This document shows positions 17,336-25,364 of a DNA stretch of 46,649 nucleotides, one piece after another. Under the pieces are notes generated by a model, which saw nothing but the letters and a program-made list of their open reading frames with translations, did no database searches and had not been told where the DNA came from. Position 1 is the first letter of the stretch; each line of letters starts with the position of its first letter. Both the position numbers and the translations under genes were made by a program. Source of the DNA: Ruminococcus sp. (GTDB lineage: Bacteria > Bacillota > Clostridia > Oscillospirales > Acutalibacteraceae); contig JAFLSJ010000005.1 of assembly GCA_022511005.1 (NCBI GenBank), positions 1-46,649 on the forward strand, in the 5' to 3' direction.

Positions 17336-17364
17336 AGTATACATTTTTTGGAGTTAAAAAGCAA
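17336..17364 (-). promoter_or_regulatory. Promoter of the purine permease gene
   Basis: On the minus strand TTGCTT and TATACT are separated by 17 bp. The leader of about 55 bases has no recognisable purine riboswitch. Confidence 0.7.
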
Positions 17365-17441
17365 GAAAAAATACAAAAAAATGTCACATTTTTTTATATT
17401 TTAGTGGATAGATGACAGTAATCTGATATTAGATTGCAAAT

Positions 17442-17479
17442 AAAGTCTCCTGACTTCAGTTAAGAAATCAGGAGACTTT
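17442..17479 (-). terminator. Terminator of the gamma-glutamyl operon
   Basis: AAAGTCTCCTGA and TCAGGAGACTTT form a perfect 12-bp stem, followed on the minus strand by ATTTG. It separates the operon from the divergently placed permease promoter. Confidence 0.8.
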
Positions 17480-17486
17480 CATTTAT

Positions 17487-18872
17487 CTATATTTTTCCAT
17501 ACTCAATAATAATATCCTTTAAATCTGTTCCGCTATTCTTTAAATTAAGCATATTTTTTGCAGGATTTGTTCTTGCTTTTACTCTTTCATACAGAGGTTG
17601 TAACAAGCTTTCTTCATTTAATCCCCGTTGTAAAAGTCCCTTGTAAGACAAATCAATAATTTGCTTTACAAAATCATATAAGCTGTCTATGTCTATAAAT
17701 TCAGGTAAACTGTCTTTAATAAGCATTTTTCTTAACTCACTTGCAGTATATCCATTATGGTAAAGAATATGGTCATTTTCAAAAAGCTGAGATAATTCTT
17801 CAACTTTATTCATAAGACCCAGATGAAAAGCCGCAACGCATAGGCTATCCTTAATCGGCTGACAGCAAACACTTCTGAACTCTATTGTTCCTCTGAATGT
17901 TAAGTCCTCAAACTTAAATGTTCTAAGATACTCAATGTCATCAAGCCGAGGTTCAAACTCTATTTTTTTATACTCACCGTTGTCAAAATATTCGCCCTGT
18001 ATTGACTGTTTATCAAAATAATCGTAAATCTTTATTGGAGCAAAATTTATGTACTTATTATCCCTTTCTACACAGTAAATGCCGGTAGTTTCAATATATG
18101 AAAGTACATCTTCAACGGAGGAAAATTCACAGTCATACATTCCGATATTATGAGGATTTATACCGTGAGTGCTGTTTTCCCAGAACATATCTCTGCAACA
18201 TAAAAGTTCCTCTTTTTCATCAAGTAAAACGGAATTTGAAAACAGAAGAGCTTTAATAGGTTCAAGCTTAGAAAAAGTATTAAGTACCATAGGCAGGTTA
18301 TCATAGGATACATCAAGTTGAACCTGTGATGCGCTTGAAAATGTGCCGTATTGTGGATAATTATGAAAATACATAGGTAAATCCGTATAGTTTTTATATG
18401 AGTTTAAATGATGAAACAGCATACGGTAACGACCGTTTGGAATAGGAACATTGTGATTAAAATTACGGTAAGGATTTACACCCATACCCGTTAATGTATA
18501 ATTATATTTTTTAAATTCATTTTGCAGAAATTTATAATACTCATTAAATCTTGTTTGAATGATATATAAATTACTCTCTTTTCCAAATGACAGTTCAAGA
18601 TTATTATAAGAGCAATCGTATGATAAAATATCTCCGTTTGCAGAGCTTGTTGCAGAATAAATATTACCTTCGTCATCTTTGCCTGTAACAGTAAAATCAA
18701 AATGATTAATAAAGCTGTCAGTTATCTTATGTACAACTTCAAAATCAACAGCTTTTTCTGATAAATTTACAATAGGCATTTCAATTTCAACGCCGATATA
18801 TTCCTTGCCCTTTTTCTTTGTAGGTTCTATGTATCTTTTATATAAACGTTCTTTTATAATTTCACGTTCCAT
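17487..18872 (-). CDS. Glutamate-cysteine ligase-like protein, GCS2 family
   Basis: This is a carboxylate-amine ligase of the GCS2 (plant GSH1/EgtA) superfamily that should join the gamma-carboxyl of glutamate to an amine such as cysteine. The 461-residue protein has EYIGVEIEMPIVNL at about 24-37, the equivalent of the GxExE active-site strand. It continues with NGRYRMLFHHL near 148 and ASQVQLDVSYDN and FRGTIEFRSVC. It belongs to a different family from the ligase encoded two genes upstream. AAAGGAG lies before the ATG, 18 bases after the amidotransferase stop. The amine it uses is unknown. Confidence 0.8.
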   Translation of the reverse strand: MEREIIKERLYKRYIEPTKKKGKEYIGVEIEMPIVNLSEKAVDFEVVHKITDSFINHFDFTVTGKDDEGNIYSATSSANGDILSYDCSYNNLELSFGKESNLYIIQTRFNEYYKFLQNEFKKYNYTLTGMGVNPYRNFNHNVPIPNGRYRMLFHHLNSYKNYTDLPMYFHNYPQYGTFSSASQVQLDVSYDNLPMVLNTFSKLEPIKALLFSNSVLLDEKEELLCCRDMFWENSTHGINPHNIGMYDCEFSSVEDVLSYIETTGIYCVERDNKYINFAPIKIYDYFDKQSIQGEYFDNGEYKKIEFEPRLDDIEYLRTFKFEDLTFRGTIEFRSVCCQPIKDSLCVAAFHLGLMNKVEELSQLFENDHILYHNGYTASELRKMLIKDSLPEFIDIDSLYDFVKQIIDLSYKGLLQRGLNEESLLQPLYERVKARTNPAKNMLNLKNSGTDLKDIIIEYGKI

Positions 18873-18890
18873 ATTATCTCCTTTAAGCGG

Positions 18891-19664
18891 TTATAAGTCA
18901 GAGAAAATCTGATATAAAAATCTTAACGATTCTTCGTTGTCAATATATTCGTTATTGTGATTAGTTCCTTTAAAAGCAAGCTTTCCGCCCTTGTATGCAA
19001 GCAATGTTGTAAAGGTCAGCTTTTGCCAGTTTTCATTTGAAAGGGGAAGTGTAGAAAAAATTATACCATTTTCAGATTCAAGATAATGCAGAGAATCCTT
19101 ATAATTTGTGTGAGCATATATATATTCGCCGTCATAAATCAGTAAATTCAGCTTATTGCCCTTTGCCATATCTGATATAATGCTGTCAAGCAGAAAAAAT
19201 CTCTCCTGTCCATTAAGAGGCTTTCCTGTTTCACTTTGCAGGTTGTTAATTTGCTCGATAATATACAGCAATATGCGCTCGCTGTCAGTTTCACCTTTTT
19301 GAAGTTTAAGAAACTTGTTAAGTGGTTGATAATCAAAAATTGTGCCGTTATGAATTAAGGTCCAGCGTCTTGAAGAATTATCCTTTTTTGAATATGGGTG
19401 GCAGTTTTTATAATCTACATTACCGATAGTTGCATACCGAATGTGTGCCAAAGCAGTTTTTGCATAAATAGGCTGAGAAAGACGCTCTTTAAGATAATGA
19501 CTTTTTTCGGCACGTAAAGGTTCTTTTTCTATTGAAACCTCATTACCATCAGTTAATGCAAGTCCCCATCCGTGAGGATGATTGCCGCTGTGCTTGTAAA
19601 ACAACTTTAAATAGTTATTTAAGTAACATTCCTTGTCATAGCAAGCACCCAGTATCTCACACAT
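18891..19664 (-). CDS. Class II glutamine amidotransferase, EgtC/YafJ-like
   Basis: This is an N-terminal-nucleophile amidohydrolase. Cys2 directly after the initiator (MCEILGAC) is the catalytic residue. The 257-residue protein has HPHGWGLAL near 34, LAHIRYATIGNV near 94 and WTLIHNGTIFDY near 119, the expected glutamine or gamma-glutamyl pocket. EgtC uses this fold to cleave gamma-glutamyl from an ergothioneine intermediate, so a gamma-glutamyl hydrolase role is likely. Its ATG overlaps the stop of the upstream ligase by eight bases, with GGAGG before it. Confidence 0.85.
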   Translation of the reverse strand: MCEILGACYDKECYLNNYLKLFYKHSGNHPHGWGLALTDGNEVSIEKEPLRAEKSHYLKERLSQPIYAKTALAHIRYATIGNVDYKNCHPYSKKDNSSRRWTLIHNGTIFDYQPLNKFLKLQKGETDSERILLYIIEQINNLQSETGKPLNGQERFFLLDSIISDMAKGNKLNLLIYDGEYIYAHTNYKDSLHYLESENGIIFSTLPLSNENWQKLTFTTLLAYKGGKLAFKGTNHNNEYIDNEESLRFLYQIFSDL

Positions 19665-20958
19665 TTAAGGCAACCTCCTTACAGATATTATCAGCATATG
19701 TAAAAGAAAGCTCAAGACCCTTTTCAACATAATTTTGACCGAATTTATTTCTTATGATTTCGGCATATCTTTTGTTTTTGTTGAGAATCTTATCCTTTTG
19801 ATATTTTATAATTTCTAAAGCATTTGATTGATTGTATTTACCAAAAAATTTTTCCATATCGCATAAAACATTTAATGCGGCAGATTTAACAGATAAGTCC
19901 TCGCCTTTAAAATTAATAACTGTATTTTCATCATCGTATTTTGCGGCAAGCTTAACATTTGTTATTGCCTTTATTTGTTCGCTTTCTGTAAATTCTTCGT
20001 CTCTTTGCGATATTAAATAAATAACAAGCATATGTATAAAATCCATATCTTCTTTCATAATGCCCACAGGCGATAGGGGATTAAGGTCAAGCATACGAAG
20101 CTCAATATGAGTTACTCCCGACTGTGCTAAATTTTCAAGAGAGCTTTCACCTCTTGACTTTAATCTTATGGGATAATAAAGCTCTGAAAATGATTTAAGC
20201 TGACCGCTGTCAACATAGCTTTGAATACTGCTTATGTAATTTGTCAGTGTATTATATTTAAGTGTAGGAATAAAGTTGTTCCAATATCCGATTTCACTGC
20301 AACGGGCGGAGGAATAAGGCGTTACCACATCTTTTTCCATTAAGCTTTCATCAAGAAACGAGCCGTTCATAATCGGACTTGCGGCTGTTAAATAAACAAT
20401 AAGCCAGCTGTACTTTGTCATTTTTTCGGCAAGTTCAAGATATATTTGATTTTTATATTCCTTAAAGGAAGTGCTTCTGCTTTCTTTAAAACCTTCTTCA
20501 AAAAGCTTATCGTCGAAAGAAAAATTAAAATGAATTCCGGAAAACAGCATTTTCTTTTTTCCGTATTTTTTAGCAAGATATTTTCTGTATAATTCTTTTC
20601 CTTTTAAACTGCCCTTAAAGCTTGCAATAGGAATATCGCTTTCTCCTTTTACATAGGGAGGGTTTGAAAAAGGCCATAGAAGCTCTCTGCCTGATTTTAA
20701 ATTGCTAAGATTTTTTATAACCGTATTATGAAGCTCCTCAAGATGCTCATAAACAGACTGTGTGCTTTCATATACATCGGTTACTATCTCAACCTGATTT
20801 TCACAGAAATCTCTGTCTATGTGGGGATTATCATGAAAAGGGTGTTTTGTATGGGAAAGATATCCTTTTGTATCAATACGAAGGCTTTCTTTTTCAATTC
20901 CAAAAGTACCCTTGTACATATTCTTTTTAATAGAAGGATTATCAAAATTAAAGCTCAT
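19657..20958 (-). CDS. gshA: Glutamate-cysteine ligase, class I (GshA/GshAB N-domain type)
   Basis: This ATP-dependent enzyme should form gamma-glutamylcysteine. The 433-residue protein begins GTFGIEKESLRID, the active-site strand of bacterial class I ligases, and has FCENQVEIVT, GIHFNFSF and SSARCSEIGYWN. HIELRMLDLNPLSP carries the late Glu/Arg pair. It matches the ligase part of bifunctional GshAB, but the ATP-grasp glutathione synthetase half is absent, and no gshB is in the window. It is the second gene of the minus-strand operon, 31 bases after the ThiF-family gene. Confidence 0.88.
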   Translation of the reverse strand: MSFNFDNPSIKKNMYKGTFGIEKESLRIDTKGYLSHTKHPFHDNPHIDRDFCENQVEIVTDVYESTQSVYEHLEELHNTVIKNLSNLKSGRELLWPFSNPPYVKGESDIPIASFKGSLKGKELYRKYLAKKYGKKKMLFSGIHFNFSFDDKLFEEGFKESRSTSFKEYKNQIYLELAEKMTKYSWLIVYLTAASPIMNGSFLDESLMEKDVVTPYSSARCSEIGYWNNFIPTLKYNTLTNYISSIQSYVDSGQLKSFSELYYPIRLKSRGESSLENLAQSGVTHIELRMLDLNPLSPVGIMKEDMDFIHMLVIYLISQRDEEFTESEQIKAITNVKLAAKYDDENTVINFKGEDLSVKSAALNVLCDMEKFFGKYNQSNALEIIKYQKDKILNKNKRYAEIIRNKFGQNYVEKGLELSFTYADNICKEVALNV

Positions 20959-20989
20959 ATACTCATCCTTGTTATTTGTAAAAATAGTT

Positions 20990-21748
20990 TCAGTTGTGAT
21001 TTATCAAATCTTTAATTATTTCGCCTGCAATAATCAATCCTGCAACTGACGGCACAAAGGCATTGCTGCCGGGTACCTGCCTTCGATGGGTGCATTTTCT
21101 TGCAGTATCGGGAGGACATATACAATGTGTACGGCAGCTGATAGACATATCATCAATAGGGTTAATGGGCTTTTCTTTGGAATAGACAACTTTAAGTTTT
21201 TTTATTCCTCGTTTTCTCAGTTCATACCTCATAACTCTTGCAAGCGGACAAACGGACGTTTTATAAATATCAGCTACTTCAAATGCCGATGGGTCCATTT
21301 TATTTCCTGCGCCCATAGAACTGATAATAGGCGTACCTGAAGCCTCTGCCTGCATAACAAGCTCAATTTTACCTTTTACCGTATCAATGGCATCTACTAT
21401 ATAATCATATTCCGAAAAGTCGAAGTTTCCTGATGTTTCAGGCATATAGAACATTTTATGCTTAACTACTTTAATATCGGGATTTATTTCGTAAATCCGT
21501 TCTTCTGCTACATCAACCTTATATTTGCCAACAGTTTTTCGTGTTGCGTAAATCTGACGGTTAATATTTGTAAGACATACCTTATCATCATCAATTATAT
21601 CAATTGCACCGATTCCGCTTCGAACAAGTGCTTCAACTGTATAACCGCCTACACCGCCGATTCCGAAAACTGCAACTCTTGAATTTTTCAGCTTATCAAT
21701 ACCGTCCTTGCCAATAAGCAATTGAGTTCTTGAAAATTGGTCTAACAT
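20990..21748 (-). CDS. tcdA: tRNA threonylcarbamoyladenosine dehydratase-like ThiF/E1 protein
   Basis: This is an adenylating enzyme of the ThiF/MoeB/E1 superfamily, closest in layout to TcdA (YgdL), which cyclises t6A37 in tRNA. In 252 residues it has the ATP loop VAVFGIGGVGGYTVEALVRS (near 29), DDDKVCLTNINRQIYAT, and YDYIVDAIDTVKGK. The cysteine-containing CRTHCICPPD region near 208 could bind metal or act in catalysis. As first gene of an operon of gamma-glutamyl enzymes, an alternative role as a carboxylate activator in that pathway is possible. GAGGAG lies before the ATG. Confidence 0.85.
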   Translation of the reverse strand: MLDQFSRTQLLIGKDGIDKLKNSRVAVFGIGGVGGYTVEALVRSGIGAIDIIDDDKVCLTNINRQIYATRKTVGKYKVDVAEERIYEINPDIKVVKHKMFYMPETSGNFDFSEYDYIVDAIDTVKGKIELVMQAEASGTPIISSMGAGNKMDPSAFEVADIYKTSVCPLARVMRYELRKRGIKKLKVVYSKEKPINPIDDMSISCRTHCICPPDTARKCTHRRQVPGSNAFVPSVAGLIIAGEIIKDLINHN

Positions 21749-21822
21749 CTTTGATTCTCCTCAATAATGAATATGCGTTCTCTGAAAAACAGCTTTTTGA
21801 ATTTATTTTTTCAACATTCTTT

Positions 21823-21851
21823 ATTGTATTCATATTTATTCCTGTTGTCAA
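21823..21851 (-). promoter_or_regulatory. Proximal promoter of the gamma-glutamyl operon
   Basis: On the minus strand TTGACA and TACAAT are separated by exactly 17 bp, about 75 bp before the ThiF-family start. Confidence 0.75.
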
Positions 21852-21896
21852 TTAAATTAAGAATTGCATATAATACATATAAGTTTAATAAGTATT

Positions 21897-21925
21897 ATAT
21901 TACAATTTAAATAGCGCTTTGTCAA
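21897..21925 (-). promoter_or_regulatory. Distal promoter of the gamma-glutamyl operon
   Basis: On the minus strand TTGACA and TAATAT are 17 bp apart. An imperfect palindrome ATAATAC ... GTATTAT lies just downstream of it (around 21872-21900). Two tandem promoters would give flexible expression. Confidence 0.65.
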
Positions 21926-21962
21926 GTAAATTAAAATTAATTTACAAATTTTGAAAATACTA

Positions 21963-22018
21963 TTGACAGGAAAAGTAAAGAGTGCTATAATTAAACCTAT
22001 CAAATTAATAGGTTTAGT
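21963..22018 (+). promoter_or_regulatory. cysK promoter with Rrf2-type operator
   Basis: TTGACA (21963-21968) and TATAAT (21986-21991) are 17 bp apart, with TG before the -10 box: a near-ideal promoter. Over the transcription start lies the palindrome ACCTAT-CAAATTA-ATAGGT (about 21995-22013). A related ACCTAC ... TATGGT sits inside the promoter of the adjacent Rrf2 regulator gene, so I infer that regulator represses cysK. Confidence 0.8.
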
Positions 22019-22069
22019 CAGTTATTGAAAAATATTAAGAAATTATGCTTACGAATTGGAGTTTTGCTT

Positions 22070-22102
22070 ATGAAATATATTGTAAAAACAATGCGATGTT
22101 GA
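22070..22102 (+). CDS. Possible cysteine leader peptide upstream of cysK
   Basis: A ten-codon frame, MKYIVKTMRC, has a good binding site (GGAG at 22058-22061, eight bases before ATG). It ends with a cysteine codon directly before the stop. It lies in the 170-base leader of cysK, 69 bases ahead of that gene. This is the pattern of attenuation by availability of charged cysteine tRNA, known for other amino-acid operons. No clear terminator/antiterminator pair is visible after it, so coupling to translation is also possible. Confidence 0.4.
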   Translation: MKYIVKTMRC

Positions 22103-22171
22103 AGCTGAACTAATCAATTAATAATTTTCACACATATACTATTTGATATTTTATTAAAGGAGATAATTACT

Positions 22172-23101
22172 ATGAAAACATTTGAAAGAATTACAGATCT
22201 TATAGGCGGCACACCTCTTTTGGAACTTAAAAATTATGAAAAAGAAAAGAACTTATCTGCAAAAATCATTGCTAAGCTTGAATACTTTAATCCAGCAGGA
22301 AGTGTAAAAGACAGAATTGCAAAAGCAATGATTGACGATGCAGAAGCTAAGGGGCTTCTTAATTCAGAGTCAGTAATTATAGAGCCTACAAGCGGTAATA
22401 CAGGTATCGGTCTTGCAGCCGTTTCAGCATCAAGAGGATACAGAATTATTTTAACAATGCCTGAAACAATGAGCGTTGAACGCCGTAATTTGCTTAAAGC
22501 ATACGGAGCAGAGCTTGTTCTCACAGAAGGTGCAAAGGGAATGAAAGGCGCAATTGCAAAGGCTCAGGAGCTTGCTGATGAAATTCCTCACAGCTTTATT
22601 CCAAGCCAGTTTACAAATACTGCAAACCCTGCAATGCACCGTAAAACAACAGGTCCTGAAATCTGGGAAGACACAGACGGAAAGGTTGATATCCTTGTAG
22701 CCGGTGTAGGTACAGGCGGTACAGTATCAGGTGTGGGCGAATATCTTAAAGAGAAAAATCCTAATGTTAAGGTTGTAGCTGTTGAGCCTGCAGGTTCACC
22801 TGTTTTGTCAAAGGGTACTCCCGGACCACATAAAATTCAGGGAATCGGCGCAGGATTTGTACCTGACACATTGAATACTGAAATTTACGATGAAATCATT
22901 ACTGTGGAAAACGAAGATGCCTTTGAAACAGGCAGAATCCTTGCTAAAAAAGAGGGTGTTCTTGTAGGTATTTCTTCAGGAGCGGCTGTATTTGCTGCCA
23001 CTGAGCTTGCAAAAAGACCTGAGAATGAGGGCAAAGTAATTGTTGCGCTTCTTCCTGATACAGGCGAGCGTTACCTTTCAACACCTATGTTTGCTGAATA
23101 A
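22172..23101 (+). CDS. cysK: Cysteine synthase (O-acetylserine sulfhydrylase)
   Basis: This PLP enzyme makes cysteine from O-acetylserine and sulfide. The 309-residue protein has the PLP lysine in [13 protein letters not shown] (about residue 46), the substrate loop [28 protein letters not shown] for the phosphate, and [18 protein letters not shown] precedes the ATG. It is expressed from a strong promoter with a likely Rrf2 operator and a long leader. The sulfur genes metY and the regulator lie next to it, and the gamma-glutamylcysteine operon is divergent from it. Confidence 0.96.
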   Translation: MKTFERITDLIGGTPLLELKNYEKEKNLSAKIIAKLEYFNPAGSVKDRIAKAMIDDAEAKGLLNSESVIIEPTSGNTGIGLAAVSASRGYRIILTMPETMSVERRNLLKAYGAELVLTEGAKGMKGAIAKAQELADEIPHSFIPSQFTNTANPAMHRKTTGPEIWEDTDGKVDILVAGVGTGGTVSGVGEYLKEKNPNVKVVAVEPAGSPVLSKGTPGPHKIQGIGAGFVPDTLNTEIYDEIITVENEDAFETGRILAKKEGVLVGISSGAAVFAATELAKRPENEGKVIVALLPDTGERYLSTPMFAE

Positions 23102-23120
23102 TAAGGATTATAGTATTGCA

Positions 23121-23153
23121 ATAAAAAGGGCACTATGATAAAATCATAGTGCC
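23121..23153 (-). terminator. Terminator of the Rrf2 regulator gene
   Basis: GGCACTATGAT and ATCATAGTGCC form a perfect 11-bp stem. On the minus strand it is followed by CTTTTTAT. On the plus strand there is no T-run, so cysK is served only weakly. Confidence 0.85.
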
Positions 23154-23170
23154 TGAGGATATGATTAAAT

Positions 23171-23608
23171 TTAAATTACATAATCGTTTGCGTATTTTTC
23201 TCTTTGGTTGTCCAGAATATCCTGAAGAGTAATTCCGTCAAGATAATCGCAAATTACCTTTTTTAATCCCTGCCATACAGGAAGAGTAATACATTCGCTG
23301 CTTCTTGCACATTCTATTGGTTCGTGGTCAAGGCAGGCAACAGGAGAAAGACTGCCCTCAGTAAGGCGTAAAATATCGCCTACAGTATATTTATCGGGAG
23401 ATTTTGCAAGCTTATATCCGCCCTGATAACCTCTGTTGGTGCTTAAAATATCAGACTTATTCAAAACAGGAACAATCTGTTCAAGATATTTTTTAGATAT
23501 ATCCTGACGTGCTGCAATATCCTTTAAAGCAATAAATCCATCGTTTTGATGTTCTGCAAGATCCAAAAGCATACGCAGTGCATATCTGCCTTTTGTTGAA
23601 ATTTTCAT
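23171..23608 (-). CDS. Rrf2-family transcriptional regulator (CymR-like)
   Basis: This is a winged-helix repressor of the Rrf2 family. The 145-residue protein begins MKISTKGRYALRMLLDLAEH, with the recognition region FIALKDIAARQDISKKYLEQ and the wing NRGYQGGYKLAKSP. Its later cysteines (Cys92, Cys99, Cys105) are not spaced as in CymR and may bind a cluster or sense thiols, as in IscR. It lies between cysK and metY, as CymR-type regulators of cysteine metabolism do. Its own promoter contains an ACCTA-type palindrome, suggesting autoregulation. Confidence 0.9.
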   Translation of the reverse strand: MKISTKGRYALRMLLDLAEHQNDGFIALKDIAARQDISKKYLEQIVPVLNKSDILSTNRGYQGGYKLAKSPDKYTVGDILRLTEGSLSPVACLDHEPIECARSSECITLPVWQGLKKVICDYLDGITLQDILDNQREKYANDYVI

Positions 23609-23635
23609 TTGAATACCACCTTTAAACTTATATTT

Positions 23636-23664
23636 ATAATACCATATATTTAGTAGGTTTTCAA
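23636..23664 (-). promoter_or_regulatory. Autoregulated promoter of the Rrf2 gene
   Basis: On the minus strand TTGAAA and TATTAT are 17 bp apart. The spacer holds ACCTACTAAATATATGGT, resembling the cysK operator ACCTATCAAATTAATAGGT. A repressor bound there would block polymerase. Confidence 0.65.
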
Positions 23665-23708
23665 GTATGATAAATCAATCATAAAAGATTATTAATATGG
23701 GGGAAGAA

Positions 23709-23765
23709 ATGAACTTAATCTTTTGTATTTTATTAAGAAGAAATTTTAGGAACGGACGAATGTAA
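23709..23765 (+). CDS. Possible short upstream frame before metY
   Basis: An 18-codon frame (MNLIFCILLRRNFRNGRM) has a purine-rich GGGGGAAGAA before its ATG and holds one cysteine codon. It ends 76 bases ahead of metY. It could be a leader peptide like the one before cysK, or chance. I see no terminator with it. Confidence 0.25.
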   Translation: MNLIFCILLRRNFRNGRM

Positions 23766-23841
23766 AATGCTCGACTAAAACCAAAATATAATAAAAAGTA
23801 ATATTACAATTAAAAATAACTATTAGAAAGAGGTAAATATA

Positions 23842-25143
23842 ATGAGCACATTAAAAGAAAGAAATTTAAAATTTGAAACACTTCAATTACACGTAGGTCA
23901 GGAACAGGCTGATCCTGTAACAGACGCAAGAGCAGTTCCGATATACGCAACAACATCATATGTATTCCATAACAGCCAGCACGCAGCTGACCGTTTTAGT
24001 TTAAAAGATGCAGGTAATATTTATGGAAGACTTACAAACCCCACTCAGGATATTTTTGAGCAGAGAATTGCAGCTCTTGAGGGCGGTTCAGCAGCATTGG
24101 CAGTTTCCTCAGGTGCGGCAGCAGTAACATATACAATTCAGGCACTTGCAAATGCAGGAGATAACATTGTAGCGGCAAAAACTATCTATGGCGGAACGTA
24201 TAATCTTTTAGAACATACACTTCCAAATTACGGAATAAAAACTACATTTGTTGACCCCGATGAAGATGGCGCATTTGAAAAAGCAATTGATGAAAATACA
24301 AAAGCACTTTACATAGAAACACTTGGAAACCCCAACTCAAATATAATTGATATTGAAAAGGTTGCAGAGGTTGCACACGCACACAATATTCCTCTTGTAG
24401 TTGACAGTACATTTGCAACGCCTTATTTACTCAGACCTTTTGAATACGGTGCAGACATTGTTGTTCATTCAGCAACAAAGTTTATCGGCGGTCACGGTAC
24501 GGCAATCGGCGGTGTAATTATTGAAAGCGGAAAATTTGACTGGAAAGCATCAGGTAAATTCCCACAGTTTTCAGAGCCTAATGCATCATATCACGGAGCA
24601 GTATTTACCGAAGCAGCACCCGGAGCATCATTTGTAACATTCATTCGTGCAACACTTCTCAGAGATACAGGCGCAACAATTTCTCCGTTCCATGCATTTA
24701 TCTTCCTGCAAGGTCTTGAAACATTGTCACTTCGTGTTGAGAGGCACGCTGAAAATACTAAGAAAGTAGTGGAATTTCTTGCAAATCATCCTCAGGTAGA
24801 GAATGTAAACCACCCGTCACTTCCTATATCACCATATAAAAATCTTTATGACAGATATTTCCCTAACGGCGGCGGTTCAATATTCACCTTTGAAATTAAA
24901 GGCGATGAAGAAACAGCAAAGAAGTTTATTGATAATCTACAGATTTTCTCACTTCTTGCAAATGTTGCAGATGTTAAATCTCTTGCAATTCATCCTGCAT
25001 CAACAACTCATTCACAGCTTAATAACGAAGAGCTTGAAGAGCAGGGAATCAAACCTAACACAATTCGTCTCTCAATAGGTACAGAGCATATTGATGATAT
25101 TATTTTTGATTTAGAAGAAGCTTTCAAAGCAGTATCTGAATAA
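23842..25143 (+). CDS. metY: O-acetylhomoserine sulfhydrylase
   Basis: This PLP enzyme of the Cys/Met metabolism family makes homocysteine from O-acetylhomoserine and sulfide. The 433-residue protein starts FETLQLHVGQEQADPVTDAR, typical of MetY, and has IYGRLTNPTQDIFEQRIAAL. The PLP lysine is in VVHSATKFIGGHGTAIGG (about residue 213). HPASTTHSQL and IRLSIGTEHIDDI close it. The length and start fit MetY rather than the shorter MetB/MetC. AGAAAGAGG precedes the ATG. A terminator follows at 25178. Confidence 0.95.
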   Translation: MSTLKERNLKFETLQLHVGQEQADPVTDARAVPIYATTSYVFHNSQHAADRFSLKDAGNIYGRLTNPTQDIFEQRIAALEGGSAALAVSSGAAAVTYTIQALANAGDNIVAAKTIYGGTYNLLEHTLPNYGIKTTFVDPDEDGAFEKAIDENTKALYIETLGNPNSNIIDIEKVAEVAHAHNIPLVVDSTFATPYLLRPFEYGADIVVHSATKFIGGHGTAIGGVIIESGKFDWKASGKFPQFSEPNASYHGAVFTEAAPGASFVTFIRATLLRDTGATISPFHAFIFLQGLETLSLRVERHAENTKKVVEFLANHPQVENVNHPSLPISPYKNLYDRYFPNGGGSIFTFEIKGDEETAKKFIDNLQIFSLLANVADVKSLAIHPASTTHSQLNNEELEEQGIKPNTIRLSIGTEHIDDIIFDLEEAFKAVSE

Positions 25144-25177
25144 TTATTAAATAAAAATTGAAATTTCAACAGTTTAA

Positions 25178-25207
25178 GGCTGTACTCATTTTCTGAGTAC
25201 AGTCTTT
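25178..25207 (+). terminator. Terminator of metY
   Basis: CTGTACTCA and TGAGTACAG form a 9-bp stem with a TTTTC loop, followed by TCTTTTG. Confidence 0.85.
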
Positions 25208-25364
25208 TGTGTATTTTGCATAAGTTTATCTTATCATATAAGTATAAAACTATTATTGCATTGAATAAAATAAAATTGTAAAATAAATATAGTACCAATG
25301 TTTGATTAATCGGCGGTTAGTATAATATGAGAAAGTGAATATGATTTTTAAAAGGAGAAATATA

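Noticed and set aside
9686-17486. Integrated element with attachment sites at the ssrA 3' end
   Set aside because: I found no second copy of the tmRNA 3' end, no integrase and no phage genes in the window.
21998-22171. T-box or other known riboswitch in the cysK leader
   Set aside because: The conserved T-box sequence and any S-box features are absent; only the short frame and operator are visible.
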